DNA of 49,868 nt. Origin: Luteolibacter pohnpeiensis. Its GTDB lineage: Bacteria; Verrucomicrobiota; Verrucomicrobiia; Verrucomicrobiales; Akkermansiaceae. Within the stretch, counting starts at the first letter, position 1. Every line of letters begins with the position of its first letter. This document shows, one piece after another, positions 1 through 8,160 of this stretch. The DNA is taken from contig NZ_JAENIJ010000031.1 in NCBI RefSeq assembly GCF_016595435.1, positions 1-49,868 on the forward strand. The letters are read 5' to 3'. The notes under the pieces were generated by a model that had not been told where the DNA came from, did not search any database, and was given only the letters and a program-made list of their open reading frames with translations. The position numbers were made by a program, and so were the translations under genes.

Positions 1-182
1 AAGAACACACGTGCTGTCGGATTGGCCAGAAGTTGAGATAGGCGGTCGGAGCATTCCTCACGCTGGAGCTGCCATTTTTCCTGGTCGGGAGGCTCGGGCA
101 TGGGTCGGGGAATTCGGCGAGCATACCCTTGTATAAGCTCGGACTTATCAAACTTCCGCAGAGAGTCAATTGAATCAATCAT
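1..182 (-). CDS. Partial hypothetical protein running off the left edge
   Basis: An open frame starts at ATG 182-180 and runs leftward without a stop to base 1, giving about 60 residues. It begins MIDSIDSLRKFDKSEL and continues through a proline-rich, charged stretch (RRIPRPMPEPPDQEKW). The composition is protein-like (K/E/D/R balanced) and the frame follows the preceding gene in the same direction after a 33-bp gap, so I consider it a real 5' gene end. I do not recognise the family. It could be a further gene of the small accessory cluster downstream of the toxin-like protein, but the 3' part is outside the window. Confidence 0.5.
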   Translation of the reverse strand, partial: MIDSIDSLRKFDKSELIQGYARRIPRPMPEPPDQEKWQLQREECSDRLSQLLANPTARVF

Positions 183-215
183 TGAATTGATTATACAATA
201 AAAGATCATCACATT

Positions 216-716
216 CTAATTTGCAGAATTTAGTTCATTTTTAATCTTAATCCAAACGGATTCCGATCCATAGAAAGAGATTTCAATTCCATCATTCAAT
301 TCAATAATCAACAAATCACGTTGCTCACCAATCAACAGACCTAGTATCTGGCGACCACCTTGAGAACCTATATTTTCGAAGGCATATAATTTTCTCATAT
401 GCCAAGAGGTGTCATCAGCGGATCCAACACCATGTAGATACACATACTCGTTTTGTGGAAATAGTATCAATAACCACCAACATTCGTGATCCTGAAGGGC
501 ATTCTTTAGCTTTATAAAAAAACTCTCAGACAACGTCTTTCCAGTTACACAAGTCCATGATGGACCGACGACCGGTGGTGGATCAATAAATAAAGAAATT
601 AAAGGCGCCTGATATCTATTTGAATAGATTACACGTTTAATCCCAATTTTTTCAGGGTGAAAATTCTCCTCAAAAATTAGAGTCCTCTCGAACCATTTTT
701 TAATTTCACTTATCAT
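216..716 (-). CDS. Hypothetical protein of the accessory cluster
   Basis: The 166-residue protein has no signal peptide and no membrane segment. It is mixed alpha/beta in character, with several aromatic beta-like stretches (WWLLILFPQNEYVYLHG, DLLIIELNDGIEISFYG). I do not recognise a family. The gene is AT-rich compared with the housekeeping genes to the right, a usual sign of acquired DNA. It is the second gene downstream of a polymorphic-toxin-like protein, where immunity or orphan immunity proteins commonly lie, so an immunity role is possible but rests on position only. The start ATG (716-714) is the only good candidate. Confidence 0.6.
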   Translation of the reverse strand: MISEIKKWFERTLIFEENFHPEKIGIKRVIYSNRYQAPLISLFIDPPPVVGPSWTCVTGKTLSESFFIKLKNALQDHECWWLLILFPQNEYVYLHGVGSADDTSWHMRKLYAFENIGSQGGRQILGLLIGEQRDLLIIELNDGIEISFYGSESVWIKIKNELNSAN

Positions 717-780
717 GATCTAGTGAGGAAAAGCTGTAACTATTTCAGATATCCCCGCGCGTCTATCTTGGCTTGCAGCT

Positions 781-1005
781 TTAGATAAGCTCCTCTATTC
801 GATGCCAATCCGCCTCAAACCCGTGACTTGCCGCATAGGTTTCAAAACGAATGATTGGTTGCACCGGTGATGGAAAAGTACCTTCCCATATTGCTTCACA
901 TTCACGACAAAGCACGCAAATTTTTGAATCAAACTCAAGAAGACGAACGAGAATTAATCCTCCTTGTCCGCATGCTGGGCACTTTGTATTATTGATTTGC
1001 GACAT
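781..1005 (-). CDS. Small zinc-ribbon protein, candidate immunity protein
   Basis: The 74-residue protein has a CPACG knuckle at residues 9-13 and a second CVLCREC knuckle about 20 residues later, the pattern of a four-cysteine zinc ribbon. It has no signal peptide, so it should be cytoplasmic. It starts 6 bp after the stop of the toxin-like frame (1012), on the same strand. In polymorphic toxin loci the gene directly after the toxin is usually the immunity gene, and short zinc-ribbon proteins ending in a CxECxxxW-type motif occur in that position. The immunity role is inference from order and spacing. A general nucleic-acid-binding zinc ribbon is the alternative. Confidence 0.65.
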   Translation of the reverse strand: MSQINNTKCPACGQGGLILVRLLEFDSKICVLCRECEAIWEGTFPSPVQPIIRFETYAASHGFEADWHRIEELI

Positions 1006-1011
1006 AGCATC

Positions 1012-1365
1012 TTAAGGTTGAATTCCTGATACAGGGTATGCAGTGATTATTTCACCTGCTGTTCCACTTTTAATGATATATCTTATTTTTGTTTCAGAAG
1101 CTTGTGTTCCGACCTGCCTTCCCATTTCTACACCCCAAGCTTCGGGGTCAGGGTTTCCATTAATATCCAATCCCTGCAAACGTGTAGTAGACGGCTTGCT
1201 CCAACCTTCGTCGAGAAGCTCAAAAAGCCCATTGCGACTCGATAGTGAGAATATCGAGTGTGGTGGATTTTTATAGCCAGGTTGAGTATGAGTCAAAACA
1301 TGTGCGATTCGATGCTCTTCTTGACTACCTAAATCATACTCTAGAACTCCAGCTTTACTTTTCCA
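1012..1365 (-). pseudogene. Toxin-like C-terminal domain, cut off from its secreted N-terminal part by an in-frame TGA
   Basis: Reading leftward from just after the TGA at 1368-1366, the same frame stays open for about 117 codons to TAA at 1014-1012. It encodes WKSKAGVLEYDLGSQEEHR, then an IAHVLTHTQP segment, an EAWGVEMGRQVGTQ segment and a C-terminal IITAYPV. The layout (HVxxH..., later MGRxxGT, final TAYP) recalls the EndoU/BECR-type nuclease domains at the ends of Rhs and CdiA toxins. That family call is from memory. If translated separately, the first plausible start is TTG at about 1296, which would lose the upstream part of the domain. It is either a broken gene or the distal part of a protein made by readthrough. 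Confidence 0.55.
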
Positions 1366-1833
1366 TCACTTCTGGCTTAGCCACGTTCCATTCCCGTCAA
1401 GATATTCCATGACAGCGTTGAATCCGGAGCCATCGAAATTTGCATCACCAAAAACTTTTTTGAGTTTTGCCACGAAATCTGTTCCATTTGATCGAACAAT
1501 TCCCGCACCCGCAAACCTAGTATACCCCTTCATCGCCTTTCCGCTGATGGAATTGGGCGCCAGGTCAATGAACTCGCTTAACGAAGTGTAGACCTTTTGA
1601 AATGCGAGTCTCTTCCCCCCATCATTGAGGAATTCGGAGGGCTTTCCGAAGTCGGACTCTTTGATAATCTGACGAGATTGATTGAAGTCAAAATCTGCAG
1701 TACCAACGACTTCGAGACGAGCAGATATCTTTGAGATACAATCAGCTGCATTCGTCTGCGCGGAACTTAGGTCCACGATTGCAAAAAGCCATGCAATACA
1801 GAACACTAGGAATTTAAAAATTTTCTTTTTCAT
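1366..1833 (-). CDS. Secreted protein, N-terminal part of a toxin-like protein (stops at an in-frame TGA)
   Basis: The 155-residue product starts MKKKIFKFLVFCIAWLFAIV, a Sec-type signal peptide, with likely cleavage near SSAQT. The mature part has a DFNQSRQIIKESDFG stretch and an EYLDGNGTWLSQK end, and I recognise no enzyme in it. The stop is TGA at 1368-1366, and the next codon (TGG, Trp) continues in the same frame into the toxin-like domain. A single change in the stop codon would give one secreted protein of about 273 residues. No clear Shine-Dalgarno precedes the ATG. It could be a genuine short secreted protein, but I think it is the front half of a split toxin. Confidence 0.6.
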   Translation of the reverse strand: MKKKIFKFLVFCIAWLFAIVDLSSAQTNAADCISKISARLEVVGTADFDFNQSRQIIKESDFGKPSEFLNDGGKRLAFQKVYTSLSEFIDLAPNSISGKAMKGYTRFAGAGIVRSNGTDFVAKLKKVFGDANFDGSGFNAVMEYLDGNGTWLSQK

Positions 1834-1851
1834 GGGTCTGAAAGTGTGGAT

Positions 1852-2076
1852 TTAGAGAGGGCAAAGGAGTTCCAACTCTTGAAGCATGTGCTTGAGCTTT
1901 TTCACATCTTCAATCTCCAAGACATCTTGGCTAAATCTTCGGAAAATCGAATTCTTTGCTTTCATTGCTTGCCGCCGGATGAGATTGCCCGCAGTTTCAG
2001 CTAGGCCGTTTAACAATCCTTTCGATGCTTTTCGAATAAACTGGCCGATTTTTGCACCTACGTTCCCGGCTTTCAA
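1852..2076 (-). pseudogene. Short fragment, possible tail of a deleted Rhs-like protein
   Basis: The open frame runs leftward to a stop at 1852. The nominal TTG start is at 2076, but the frame is open further upstream (to about 2098, reading YHDPLAGILKAGNVG before the TTG-started part). The product is about 75-80 residues, basic and helical. A YHDPL-type sequence followed by a variable tail recalls the region where Rhs core repeats end and cargo domains begin, but the match is very short. The frame collides with a DUF1003 remnant in the opposite direction. I read it as the surviving tail of a larger gene whose body was deleted. An independent small gene is the alternative. Confidence 0.3.
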
Positions 2077-2079
2077 AAT

Positions 2080-2320
2080 CCCGGCAAGCGGATCGTGATA
2101 AAGCCCACTCCGACGCCGATGCGGCCCACCGCGAGGCGATTGCCATCATCAACGACGAGCGCCTTGCCGAGTCCGCCCGCCAAACCGCGCATTTGTTAGA
2201 ACTGATGCGGAAAACAACGAGCTCACCGAGCTGACCAAAACGCTCCGCGAGCGCATCGAAACACTCACCGCAGAAGTCCACCGCCACCTGATCCCTGGAA
2301 ATTCGAAATCATCTTCCTAA
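2080..2320 (+). pseudogene. DUF1003-type membrane protein remnant, truncated and frameshifted
   Basis: On the + strand the frame reads SRQADRDKAHSDADAAHREA and onward to LLELMR. One base is then missing around 2210, and the next frame continues ENNELTELTKTLRERIETLT and VHRHL to TAA at 2318-2320. Together these look like the C-terminal cytoplasmic tail of a DUF1003 family membrane protein, which follows the last transmembrane helix. The membrane segments (expected some 100 residues upstream) are absent because the sequence there belongs to the opposing fragment. The call rests on recall of the family tail (xxRQADRDKxxAxxDAxHREE). The truncation and the frameshift are directly visible. Confidence 0.5.
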
Positions 2321-2403
2321 AGCCCGGGCCGCCAACCCAACGATGAGAGCGGCTCGAGGCCTAGACTTTGTGGCGAGGAATAAGCCGCTAAGGAAGGACG
2401 AAC

Positions 2404-2458
2404 GCCGAGCGACCACCAGACCAGCCGATTGTTCTTTGGTCGGGCGGCATCCGTTTTT
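2404..2458 (+). terminator. Possible rho-independent terminator after the DUF1003 remnant
   Basis: GCCGAGCGACCA at 2404-2415 pairs with TGGTCGGGCGGC at 2437-2448 (ten of twelve positions), and a run of five T follows at 2454-2458. The direction fits the + strand remnant just upstream. The two mismatches and a 21-nt loop keep confidence modest. The rest of 2321-2461 shows no gene. Confidence 0.35.
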
Positions 2459-2461
2459 GTG

Positions 2462-3334
2462 CTAACCCTCCGAAGCTTGACCGCGCCTCAACACTCGAAC
2501 GAGGATAACGACTACACCGAGCAGAAGCACCCCACCGATCACCCATAGAAGATGATTCTTGCCTCGTGTGACTGTATCGTCTTTGACCACATTGTGCTGC
2601 CGCTCAGGCCGACTAACTTCAACATAACCAGTCTCACGCTCAATGTTCGGCGTGGTGTTTTCTGAGCTTGGCTCGGCAGCGTCTTGGGTAGGCTCAAGCG
2701 AAACGTGTTCGTATCCCTCGGGTGGCCGGATTTTTTCAGTTAGACGTTTGGCGCGCTTCGCCTCCTGTGAATTCAACGCCACTGATAACCGCTCCACAAG
2801 AGGCAAATCATCCCTGTACGAATCGCCAAACCCGTAGATGATCGAAAAGTCCCCAACCTTGGCAGCGTTAGTCGCCGTATCAAGATCCACGTGCTCTTCG
2901 ATTTCTGGAGGGTCTAGCTTTCTCCCGCCGTAGTCAACTTCGTGTTTAGTCTCAAAAGTATCGAGTTCTGCTCGGCGGGTCAGATCCTCGCCAAACATTT
3001 TAGCGAACGCCTCACTCTTTTTCCGTGCTTCTTCCAAGCTGCGATTCTCTCTCCCATAGAAAGAAACAAGAACCAATCCATCTTGCTTGACGCTGAAGTC
3101 GACATCCCCTTTGCCAAGATTCAGTGAGTCCTCGGAACCCAAAGTAATCGTGAGGTTCACCCCATACTGACGGCACATGTAGATGCCGTCACTAAGATGT
3201 TTGGGGCGGAATCCCGCATCGAAAACCCCTTTCCATGTGACTCCATCACTTAGATTGAGAATCAATTCATCTTCCGCAACAGAAAATGTGCTAGAGCTCA
3301 GAACTAGCATTGCAGTTAGAATAAGTTTTTTCAT
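2462..3334 (-). CDS. Secreted protein with C-terminal membrane anchor
   Basis: The 290-residue protein begins with a signal peptide (MKKLILTAMLVLSSSTFSVA, cleavage near VAEDE) and ends with a hydrophobic helix at about 262-281 (LLWVIGGVLLLGVVVILVRV) followed by a basic RRGQ tail. This predicts an outer-facing domain anchored from the C-terminus. The soluble part (25-215) is unrecognised, and residues 205-255 are a charged linker rich in E, P and T. Its ATG overlaps the stop of the upstream 897-residue gene by 4 bp (3331-3334), so the two are translationally coupled. It is the last gene of a three-gene operon of exported proteins. Function unknown. Confidence 0.75.
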   Translation of the reverse strand: MKKLILTAMLVLSSSTFSVAEDELILNLSDGVTWKGVFDAGFRPKHLSDGIYMCRQYGVNLTITLGSEDSLNLGKGDVDFSVKQDGLVLVSFYGRENRSLEEARKKSEAFAKMFGEDLTRRAELDTFETKHEVDYGGRKLDPPEIEEHVDLDTATNAAKVGDFSIIYGFGDSYRDDLPLVERLSVALNSQEAKRAKRLTEKIRPPEGYEHVSLEPTQDAAEPSSENTTPNIERETGYVEVSRPERQHNVVKDDTVTRGKNHLLWVIGGVLLLGVVVILVRVLRRGQASEG

Positions 3335-6024
3335 GGCGTGTCCAAATCATCGTTAACCTGCATTCCGCTACGCCCTCCAGGAAACACTCCGGCAGTGGCT
3401 CGTAACGCGGCAGGAACTTGGGTAAACCGTTCGGAGTCAACCCTGAGAGTTTTGCTCACGAGTGCACGTTGTCCGGCTCTTCCGGCCGCTTTCCATGCGC
3501 CGATGATTCCGTTGGGAGTGCCCGCAGCCGTGTCATCAATCCATTTCCATCGATCATCAGTATCTGATAAATCGCCGGTAGGAACCGCGACAGTAAAGCG
3601 CTCACCATCTGGTTTCATGACATTCTCTGCCAAGATCGTAAACGTGTTTGTGACCTCGTTGTTTACAGGCGTAATCGCTCGAAGTTTATTCCATGTTGGC
3701 ACAATAATCTGCTGTTGCTCATAGATTGTCATTCTGCGAGCTGCTGCCGCGACTACATCCTCATTATCCTCGCGTATCCCGTCTTCTAATTCTCGCCAAC
3801 TTTCGATTAAAGTCACCAAGTCCTGATCCTGATAGTTGTCGTTTGTCCATTCGAGTGCAACGAGGCCGGAACTTCGGTAGGCATGATGCTGCCAAGCGAG
3901 AGAATTGAAAATATCGTATCCCCCTTCACTCATCGCATCAATGATTTCACCAACAATCCGATAGGTGTGTGCCGACGGCGAAAGCGTCGCAAACCGGGCA
4001 TCACTGACTCCACTGATTACCTGAGATCCCGCAAGTCGTGCCAATCCACACCATTGAAAGTCGTCATCGGCCAAGTAGTTTTCCTGATAGTAATCATAGT
4101 ATTCCGACATCCGCTCCACCCGAGTCCAATATTCTCTTGGAGCACCTCGAGGGTCCACACTTACGTCAATTTGGCCACTCGGATCATTTTCCGTGTCCAG
4201 CCTGATTTTGTAAGCCAGATCGTTCTTCCATTCCTGCGAAGACTTCCGAGTTTCAACGAGAAACGTTTGCTCATGTTTCACGTCGATATCTCCTTTCTGA
4301 AGTCTCCACTCCAGAGTGATTTTTCCGGGTCGTACTCCTTCCATCCAGAATTCGGCATCGTCTGGAATGGTTGAAGTCGAGCCATACACTCCTTCTCCCG
4401 GTTTTCCATTCACCCCACTCGTTACGAGATTATTCGGAGCAAGTGTTTCTAAGTTATAAGGAACAATACCGTAGTAATCTGCGTTATTATTTCCCCACTT
4501 GGCATAGAAGCGTACCTGCCCACTTTCTTTGCGTCCTGTGTCTAAATCAACTTGATCAACTTTGCGGATAGTAACTGTAGTTCCATCCCAAAAGTGATCT
4601 CCGAGCTGCTGAGGATTCACACCGAACCAACCCCGATGTAGGTCATCGGTAGTCAGTTTATGAGCTTTGATCGCTCCATTGTCTAAATGATCACGAACAG
4701 CATTCAGTCCAATGAGAGTATTCCCCGCTCCTGTTTTGGGATCAACGCCCGGAACATCATCACAGTCGGGGATAGCATAGCCTGTCGCGGGATCGATTTT
4801 CCCTTCGTCAAAATCTGAATTAACTGCCAACACTTCAGGGGCCACCTCCACTGGCAGAAGATAGTATTGCCTCAGCACCTGTGTGCCCATGGCTCCGGCT
4901 TCGCATTGTGCTAGAAGGTCGGCGGGGGCGGAGGTGTCCTGGCCAGCGGCGAAGTCGAAGGTGATGGGATCCACTTTCACCACTTCCATCGGATCGGGGT
5001 TGGTGGTGATGCCTGCGGGGCTTGCTGCATTGGTGATTTGCTGGGTGATGAACAGGTAGTTTTTGGTGAGAGCACCTTCGGTTTGGCTGGAGGGACGCTT
5101 CATCCAGACGCGATATTGGCTGAGTTCCGCAATGGTGAGATTGTGGGTAGTGCTGTTGCTTCCTGGCTGCTGGTATTGGGTGTAGTAGCCGAGACCGAAA
5201 CCACCAATCACGGTGTTGGTTTGATCGACCATACTCACCCCTACGGTGGGAAGAGCATCAGGAAATGGCAAATTCGAGGCAAGCTCGGTCGCCATGCCGG
5301 GCGCACTGATCGGGCTGGTTTCCAGATTGGTGGAGTGGGAGTTTCCTCCGCTCCAATAGCTTACGAAATTGATGTAACTGGAACCGACATTGTGATCGGG
5401 ATCAGTAGTGTATTGCTGAAGTGCCTGCCGACGGATGAAATGCAGCTCAAACGGGTAGTCACCGCTGTCCGCCGGACTGGTCCAGTTTTCATATTCATCG
5501 TAATTGGTAACACCATCGCCATCCAAATCGCCGAGGGCTCCATTCTGAACATTGACACTGCCATCATCGGTCGGATCCAGACCATAAACGACCTCAAATC
5601 CGTCATCCATGCCATCTCCATCCGTGTCCCAATCAACCGGGCTGGTCTGCGGACTTGAGCTGATTTCGGTCCAGTTGCTCAACCCATCTTCATCGTAGTC
5701 GTCCGACTCCAGGGTTTCGCCATCAGCGGGAGTGCGATTGGTATAAATAAGCCGGAAAAACCCTTTCGATGCGGTTCCGTCTACCTCATGGCTAATTTCC
5801 TGGCCGTAGCCTTGTTCCATGATGGGGGCCCAGATCCAATGGCGTAGTGGATCGGCTGGATCTGAACTTTGGAGAAAATACGTGTAACCGGTTTCGGACT
5901 CCCAGTGGATGAACTTTCCCTGGGTTCCCAAATTGATGAAATCGGTCGTTAGAACCTCCGTCTGAGAATGCGCTGCTGGCATCGCAATGAGGCACAGCAA
6001 CATCGAACAAATGAGCTGTTTCAT
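3331..6024 (-). CDS. Large secreted protein with thrombospondin type-3 (calcium-binding) repeats
   Basis: I place the start at ATG 6024-6022, giving 897 residues. It opens with the signal peptide MKQLICSMLLCLIAMPAAHS and its ATG overlaps the TGA of the preceding gene as ATGA (6021-6024). A longer frame upstream exists but lies inside that gene. Acidic calcium-binding repeats occur at about 108-120 (DDYDEDGLSNWTE), 131-144 (DWDTDGDGMDDGFE) and 166-177 (DLDGDGVTNYDE), typical of TSP3 repeats in secreted verrucomicrobial proteins. The rest, including a helical C-terminal part from about 640 (WCGLARLAG, then IFNSLAWQHHAYRSSG), is unrecognised. It probably acts at or outside the cell surface, perhaps with the two flanking exported proteins. 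Confidence 0.8.
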   Translation of the reverse strand: MKQLICSMLLCLIAMPAAHSQTEVLTTDFINLGTQGKFIHWESETGYTYFLQSSDPADPLRHWIWAPIMEQGYGQEISHEVDGTASKGFFRLIYTNRTPADGETLESDDYDEDGLSNWTEISSSPQTSPVDWDTDGDGMDDGFEVVYGLDPTDDGSVNVQNGALGDLDGDGVTNYDEYENWTSPADSGDYPFELHFIRRQALQQYTTDPDHNVGSSYINFVSYWSGGNSHSTNLETSPISAPGMATELASNLPFPDALPTVGVSMVDQTNTVIGGFGLGYYTQYQQPGSNSTTHNLTIAELSQYRVWMKRPSSQTEGALTKNYLFITQQITNAASPAGITTNPDPMEVVKVDPITFDFAAGQDTSAPADLLAQCEAGAMGTQVLRQYYLLPVEVAPEVLAVNSDFDEGKIDPATGYAIPDCDDVPGVDPKTGAGNTLIGLNAVRDHLDNGAIKAHKLTTDDLHRGWFGVNPQQLGDHFWDGTTVTIRKVDQVDLDTGRKESGQVRFYAKWGNNNADYYGIVPYNLETLAPNNLVTSGVNGKPGEGVYGSTSTIPDDAEFWMEGVRPGKITLEWRLQKGDIDVKHEQTFLVETRKSSQEWKNDLAYKIRLDTENDPSGQIDVSVDPRGAPREYWTRVERMSEYYDYYQENYLADDDFQWCGLARLAGSQVISGVSDARFATLSPSAHTYRIVGEIIDAMSEGGYDIFNSLAWQHHAYRSSGLVALEWTNDNYQDQDLVTLIESWRELEDGIREDNEDVVAAAARRMTIYEQQQIIVPTWNKLRAITPVNNEVTNTFTILAENVMKPDGERFTVAVPTGDLSDTDDRWKWIDDTAAGTPNGIIGAWKAAGRAGQRALVSKTLRVDSERFTQVPAALRATAGVFPGGRSGMQVNDDLDTP

Positions 6025-6968
6025 TGAGCGGATGAAGGTGGGGGAAGTTGAATTGGTTCGTCGCTCGCTTTGGACGACTGCGAAGTGCGGACCCGGCGGC
6101 TGGTTAAAAGATCGAGCCTGCCGCGCTGGGGTTTTGAAATCCTGGCGCTGGGTTTTTTCTCCGGGAACGGATCCGAAAGGTACCGGCTGCCCCGATGCGG
6201 CCGGTACCAGAACACCATGTCCTGTGGCTCGGCTGGATGCGCTTTCTCCCACGCCGCTTGCGCCGCCAATTTTTCCTGGCGTGCGGCCTGAAACGCAATC
6301 AGCCGACTCTTTTCGACTGCAATCACGTCTCTCAACGCCAGAATTGGAGCCATGCCAGAGATTGAATCTGGATCCCCTTTGACGACCAACAAACCACCAT
6401 CTGGAACGTCCGCCAATTCCGGAAAATCACGGGACGGCGAGTTACTGTGGACCAAAATCAAATTCGCAGGCCGGTCATCCACACGGAACTCCCCAATGCC
6501 AGCAAGCAATCCCAGATCAAAGCGGCAAAGTGCCTCATAGTTCTCCCCCGTTTCCCGGTCTGTCCAATTCGCCAATGAAATTTCGCGACCAAAAACCGTC
6601 GCCCCCATCATGATCAACTGCGCGGCGGGAGGCGGGGCATGTTGGATTCCACCGACTTCCAGGTCCGTAGAAGCCACCGCCAGCTGATCGCCATCCGGTA
6701 AATCCGGCGCGGTCGAAGCCTGCGCACGCACGCTCGTCAGCGTGTGACCATTCTCAAGTCGAACCGAAGTCCCGGCGTCCACACGTAGGGCTGAGGGCAC
6801 ACGCTGAACCGCTGGAGTGATGGGCGGAACAAACGGAACCACCTCCAGCGATTGCGGGATGAAAGTTCCACGCCGCACCTCAGCGGCTTTGGATTCGATA
6901 GGCTCATCTTGAGCCTGCCCGTTGATTTGAACAAACAGCAGAGCTGCCAGGATGGATAAGCGTTGCAC
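6021..6968 (-). CDS. Secreted protein, first gene of the exported-protein operon
   Basis: The 315-residue protein starts at GTG 6968-6966 and has a hydrophobic N-terminus (MQRLSILAALLFVQINGQAQ) fitting a signal peptide. The mature protein has a proline-rich segment at 40-55, a beta-rich middle (about 110-200) and a charged helix near 225-250 (RLIAFQAARQEKLAAQAAWEK). The tail is rich in S, R and P. No family recognised. Its stop overlaps the ATG of the TSP3-repeat gene, so all three genes down to 2462 form one leftward operon. It is divergent from asd, with an AT-rich shared upstream region (6969-7117). Confidence 0.7.
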   Translation of the reverse strand: MQRLSILAALLFVQINGQAQDEPIESKAAEVRRGTFIPQSLEVVPFVPPITPAVQRVPSALRVDAGTSVRLENGHTLTSVRAQASTAPDLPDGDQLAVASTDLEVGGIQHAPPPAAQLIMMGATVFGREISLANWTDRETGENYEALCRFDLGLLAGIGEFRVDDRPANLILVHSNSPSRDFPELADVPDGGLLVVKGDPDSISGMAPILALRDVIAVEKSRLIAFQAARQEKLAAQAAWEKAHPAEPQDMVFWYRPHRGSRYLSDPFPEKKPSARISKPQRGRLDLLTSRRVRTSQSSKASDEPIQLPPPSSAQ

Positions 6969-7002
6969 GGGAAAGTTGCTTATAGTCTCCGTGCATCACG
7001 AT

Positions 7003-7031
7003 TTGCAATTCAAACTTAAAACATTTAATCT
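7003..7031 (+). promoter_or_regulatory. Possible sigma-70 type promoter for asd
   Basis: TTGCAA (7003-7008) and TAATCT (7026-7031) are 17 bp apart in an AT-rich intergenic stretch 86 bp before the asd start. Spacing is ideal and each box matches the consensus at four positions. The exact boxes used in this phylum are less well known, so this is a candidate only. Confidence 0.35.
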
Positions 7032-7117
7032 TACTTATTTCCTTTTGAACGAATCGGTTGCCAGCTCGGCTTGATTCGCTAGAGTCCCTGCCCGGCTCAG
7101 TCAGCCGATTGATTGAA

Positions 7118-8116
7118 ATGAACTTGCCTCATGTAGCGATTGTGGGCGCGACGGGTGCCGTCGGCGTCGAAATGCTTCTTTGCCTCGAACAACGGAATTT
7201 TCCGCTGGGAAAACTGACGTTGCTCGCTTCCGCCCGCTCGGCGGGAAAACGGATGACCTTCCGCGGCGAAGAAATTGAGGTGAAGGAACTGACGCATGAT
7301 TCGTTCGCAGGCATCGACATCGCCTTGTTCAGCGCCGGTGGTTCGATCTCACAGGAATTCGCGCCATCTGCCGCAGCTGCGGGCGCGATCGTGATCGATA
7401 ACTCGTCCGCCTTCCGGATGGACCCGGATGTGCCGCTGGTCGTGCCGGAAATCAACCCCGCTACCGCGAAAAATCCGGCACGCGGCATCATCGCGAACCC
7501 GAACTGCACCACCATCATCTCGCTGATGGCACTCGCGCCTTTGCACGAAGCATTCGGCCTGGAATCGATCATCGCTTCCAGCTACCAGGCGGTTTCCGGA
7601 TCGGGCGCGCAAGGCATCATCGAACTGGAACAACAAGTCGCCGCGATCGTCGCCGGTGAGGAAGTGGTTTCCAAAATTTACCCACGCCAGATCGCATTCA
7701 ACGTGATCCCACAGGTCGACGTTTTTACCGAAAATGGCTACACCAAAGAGGAGATGAAAATGCAGAACGAAGGCCGGAAAATTCTCGGCTTTCCCGAGCT
7801 AAAAGTATCCTGCACCTGCGTTCGCGTGCCGGTCTACCGATCGCACTCCGTCTCGATCACTGCCAAGTTTTCACGTCCGATCGATGCGGACGCTGCGCGT
7901 GCGGCTTACGCCGGAAAGCCCGGCATCCAGGTCGTCGATGATCCGTCCACCAAGCTGTTCCCGGTTCCGCTCGACACCACTGGCAAGGACGATTGCCTGG
8001 TCGGCCGCATTCGCAAAAACCTGGTGCTCGACAACGCGCTCGACCTCTGGGTCGTCGGCGATCAGGTCCGCAAAGGTGCTGCCCTGAATGCAGTGCAGAT
8101 CGCAGAAATTCTCTGA
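7118..8116 (+). CDS. asd: Aspartate-semialdehyde dehydrogenase
   Basis: This enzyme reduces aspartyl-4-phosphate to aspartate semialdehyde with NADPH, the branch point to lysine/diaminopimelate, threonine and methionine. The 332-residue protein has the nucleotide-binding GATGAVG at about 10-16, the catalytic cysteine in NPNCTT (C130), and a late histidine in the RSHSVS segment (H243) at the acid/base position. Length is normal for the family. I use ATG 7118 because it precedes the conserved VAIVGATG start directly. An upstream TTG (7058) would add 20 unlikely residues. It is the first of three same-strand genes with the prenyl synthase and truA. Confidence 0.95.
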   Translation: MNLPHVAIVGATGAVGVEMLLCLEQRNFPLGKLTLLASARSAGKRMTFRGEEIEVKELTHDSFAGIDIALFSAGGSISQEFAPSAAAAGAIVIDNSSAFRMDPDVPLVVPEINPATAKNPARGIIANPNCTTIISLMALAPLHEAFGLESIIASSYQAVSGSGAQGIIELEQQVAAIVAGEEVVSKIYPRQIAFNVIPQVDVFTENGYTKEEMKMQNEGRKILGFPELKVSCTCVRVPVYRSHSVSITAKFSRPIDADAARAAYAGKPGIQVVDDPSTKLFPVPLDTTGKDDCLVGRIRKNLVLDNALDLWVVGDQVRKGAALNAVQIAEIL

Positions 8117-8160
8117 GATTTCCTCAACCGCCTAGTGATCCGCAACGCCAATTTTTGAAG

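Noticed and set aside
5038..5658. Rightward open frame of 206 codons inside the TSP3-repeat gene
   Set aside because: It is antisense to the calcium-repeat region; its valine/isoleucine-rich translation reflects the repeated GAT/GAC codons on the real strand.
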